DNA of 64,000 bases. Origin: Candidatus Helarchaeota archaeon. Its GTDB lineage: Archaea; Asgardarchaeota; Lokiarchaeia; Helarchaeales; RDOG01. Positions within the stretch are counted from its first letter, which is position 1, and each line of letters opens with the position of its first letter. The position numbers were made by a program, and so were the translations under genes. Under the pieces are notes generated by a model. It did not search any database. It worked only from the letters and a program-made list of their open reading frames with translations, and was not told the DNA's origin. Where the stretch lies: assembly GCA_019058315.1 (NCBI GenBank), contig JAHPZH010000006.1, positions 249,715-313,714 on the forward strand, written 5' to 3'. This document shows, piece after piece, positions 63,044 through 64,000 of the stretch.

Positions 63044-64000
63044 TTGAATGAGAATTCCTATATCCCATGGTACTGGGTTTTACTGGAAAGTATTTATGCA
63101 GGAATTGCACTACCTGCTTTTTTTAGTGGTCTTGATGCGAATTTTGGCAATTTTTTAATGTTTGATGATTTTAGATTTATAATATGTTACATTTTTTTAT
63201 CTTTACTATTTGTTGGAATGATAATTATTGATTTCATAAAAGGACTTATTTATGGAAAAGAAAAAGTCAAATCCGAAATGATTATCAATATTGGCTTCTT
63301 AGTTTTTTCCATAATCAATCATTTTTTAACTTTCTTTTATAAATATGACTCAAGTAATATAATTAACAATAATTTTTTAGGATTTTTAATATTATCGAGT
63401 TCATTTGGTCTTGAATTTCTTATCAACATATCTATAAATGCACCAGATGGGATTAAAGATGCAAAGCAAAAATATCAGCAGTCTAAAGAGGATAATAGGA
63501 ACCGAGATCTATTAAGAGACCGATTAAATGTTCAATTTGGAAGATACAAAAGTAATTCCACAAGAGAACTTGAAAAAAGATTTATAAGAATGTATAATAC
63601 TACATCAAAAGAACCTAGTTTAAAAGAATCAACTCAACTGGGACTCGATCCACAAAAAAGACCGTCTGAAAAATTCTATATTAAATTCTGTCTTGATTAT
63701 AATTTTGTAAAGGAAAAATTAAAAGATTATAAAACTTCCATGCTAGAAATTACTAAAATTATACCATCATTTTTACTCAAAATAGGAAATTCACTTTTTT
63801 ATAAAAATAATTTTAATGGTGCAATAAAATATTATAAAAAAGCTCTTGAAATAAAACCCGACAACTACGATGCTCTTTTTAACTGGGGAACTGCCCTAAT
63901 GGAGATTGCAAGAACCAAGGATGGTGTCGAGGCGGAAGAGTTATACAGGGCATCCTTTGAAAAATATAAAAAAGCTCTTGAAATAAAACCCGACCATTAC
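63044..64000 (+). CDS. Membrane-anchored TPR protein, 3' end outside window
   Basis: The frame is open from about 63038 to the window end, without a stop, so the gene continues beyond. I place the start at TTG 63044, which gives about 319 visible residues; the start is uncertain as no good ribosome site is seen. Four hydrophobic helices fill the first 120 residues (YWVLLESIYAGIALPAFF, IICYIFLSLLFVGMIIID and two more), then a polar part, then TPR units with NNFNGAIKYYKKALEIKPDN. TPRs bind peptides or assemble complexes in the cytoplasm. Function unknown. It follows the giant Cas1-fusion gene on the same strand, 258 bases downstream. Confidence 0.7.
   Translation, partial: MNENSYIPWYWVLLESIYAGIALPAFFSGLDANFGNFLMFDDFRFIICYIFLSLLFVGMIIIDFIKGLIYGKEKVKSEMIINIGFLVFSIINHFLTFFYKYDSSNIINNNFLGFLILSSSFGLEFLINISINAPDGIKDAKQKYQQSKEDNRNRDLLRDRLNVQFGRYKSNSTRELEKRFIRMYNTTSKEPSLKESTQLGLDPQKRPSEKFYIKFCLDYNFVKEKLKDYKTSMLEITKIIPSFLLKIGNSLFYKNNFNGAIKYYKKALEIKPDNYDALFNWGTALMEIARTKDGVEAEELYRASFEKYKKALEIKPDHY
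63833..63994 (+). repeat. Direct repeat of 30 identical bases in TPR units
   Basis: Bases 63833-63862 and 63965-63994 are identical, 132 bases apart, and code YKKALEIKPD twice. Identity at the DNA level means recent duplication or gene conversion of TPR units. Confidence 0.8.

Noticed and set aside
62942..63046. Short ORF of about 25 codons (ATG near 62970) before the TPR gene
   Set aside because: Too short, no conserved motif, no clear ribosome site; treated as intergenic.
1..64000. tRNA and rRNA genes
   Set aside because: No GC-rich cloverleaf or TTCGA-type T-loop box and no rRNA-like block was noticed by eye in the gaps; a covariance-model scan would be needed to be certain.

Overview
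The window is AT-rich (roughly 30% G+C by eye) and reads as an Asgard archaeon of the Lokiarchaeia type. The evidence is the combination of an E1/E2/JAMM/RING ubiquitin-like conjugation cluster, several longin- and roadblock-like proteins, a longin-Arf-like GTPase fusion, an AN1 zinc finger, a family-B DNA polymerase, archaeal lipid-type geranylgeranyl reductase and archaeal radical-SAM lipoyl synthases. Genes are tightly packed on both strands, with Shine-Dalgarno sites of the GGTGA/GGAGG type and frequent GTG/TTG starts; one gene appears to start at ATT.

Layout. 1-2.7 kb: multi-repeat 2TM membrane proteins and a CPBP protease. 2.9-10.1 kb: a catabolic block on the plus strand with two heterodisulfide-reductase-like Fe-S proteins, a GlcD-type FAD oxidase, two 2-hydroxyacyl-CoA dehydratase/benzoyl-CoA reductase-family subunits and a metallo-beta-lactamase-fold hydrolase, probably a 2-hydroxyacid route. 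10.2-15.6 kb: a roadblock/wHTH/zinc protein facing an aminotransferase across a promoter region with tandem direct repeats, an Mrr-like protein and a sugar nucleotidyltransferase. 15.6-22.7 kb: the ubiquitin-like cluster: a protein with three RWD/UBC-like repeats plus a RING, an E1, an E2, a JAMM isopeptidase, a second E1-like protein and a vWA protein with two RING-like fingers. No ubiquitin gene is present here. 22.8-33.4 kb: a VTT membrane protein, then longin, GTPase and roadblock genes ending in a longin gene coupled to a 1549-residue surface protein with a cytoplasmic tail. 33.4-42.1 kb: HEAT, HD-domain, cupin, DUF2117-like, longin-like, parvulin, CocE-type hydrolase and histone-deacetylase-family genes. 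42.1-48.5 kb: geranylgeranyl reductase, a B12-type radical SAM enzyme and a lipoate-assembly group (two radical SAM lipoyl-synthase-like proteins around a lipoate ligase). 48.5-53 kb: AN1 protein, Pro-rich coiled-coil protein, PolB. 53.1-54.7 kb: a solitary TnpB.

The most unusual object is the 2600-codon gene at 54983-62785. Reading its translation gives, in order: a hydrophobic N-terminus, a Hel308/Ski2-like SF2 helicase, a winged helix, zinc knuckles, a complete Cas1 integrase domain with its catalytic residues, a DHH-DHHA1 (RecJ-type) phosphoesterase, a RadA/Rad51-like core that has lost both Walker motifs, and two copies of an unrecognised C-terminal domain. No cas2, other cas gene or CRISPR array is visible. 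I know of no described protein with this architecture; it is the best candidate for an undescribed system, possibly an integration or repair machine or part of a mobile element, given the PolB and TnpB beside it. The window ends inside a membrane-anchored TPR gene.
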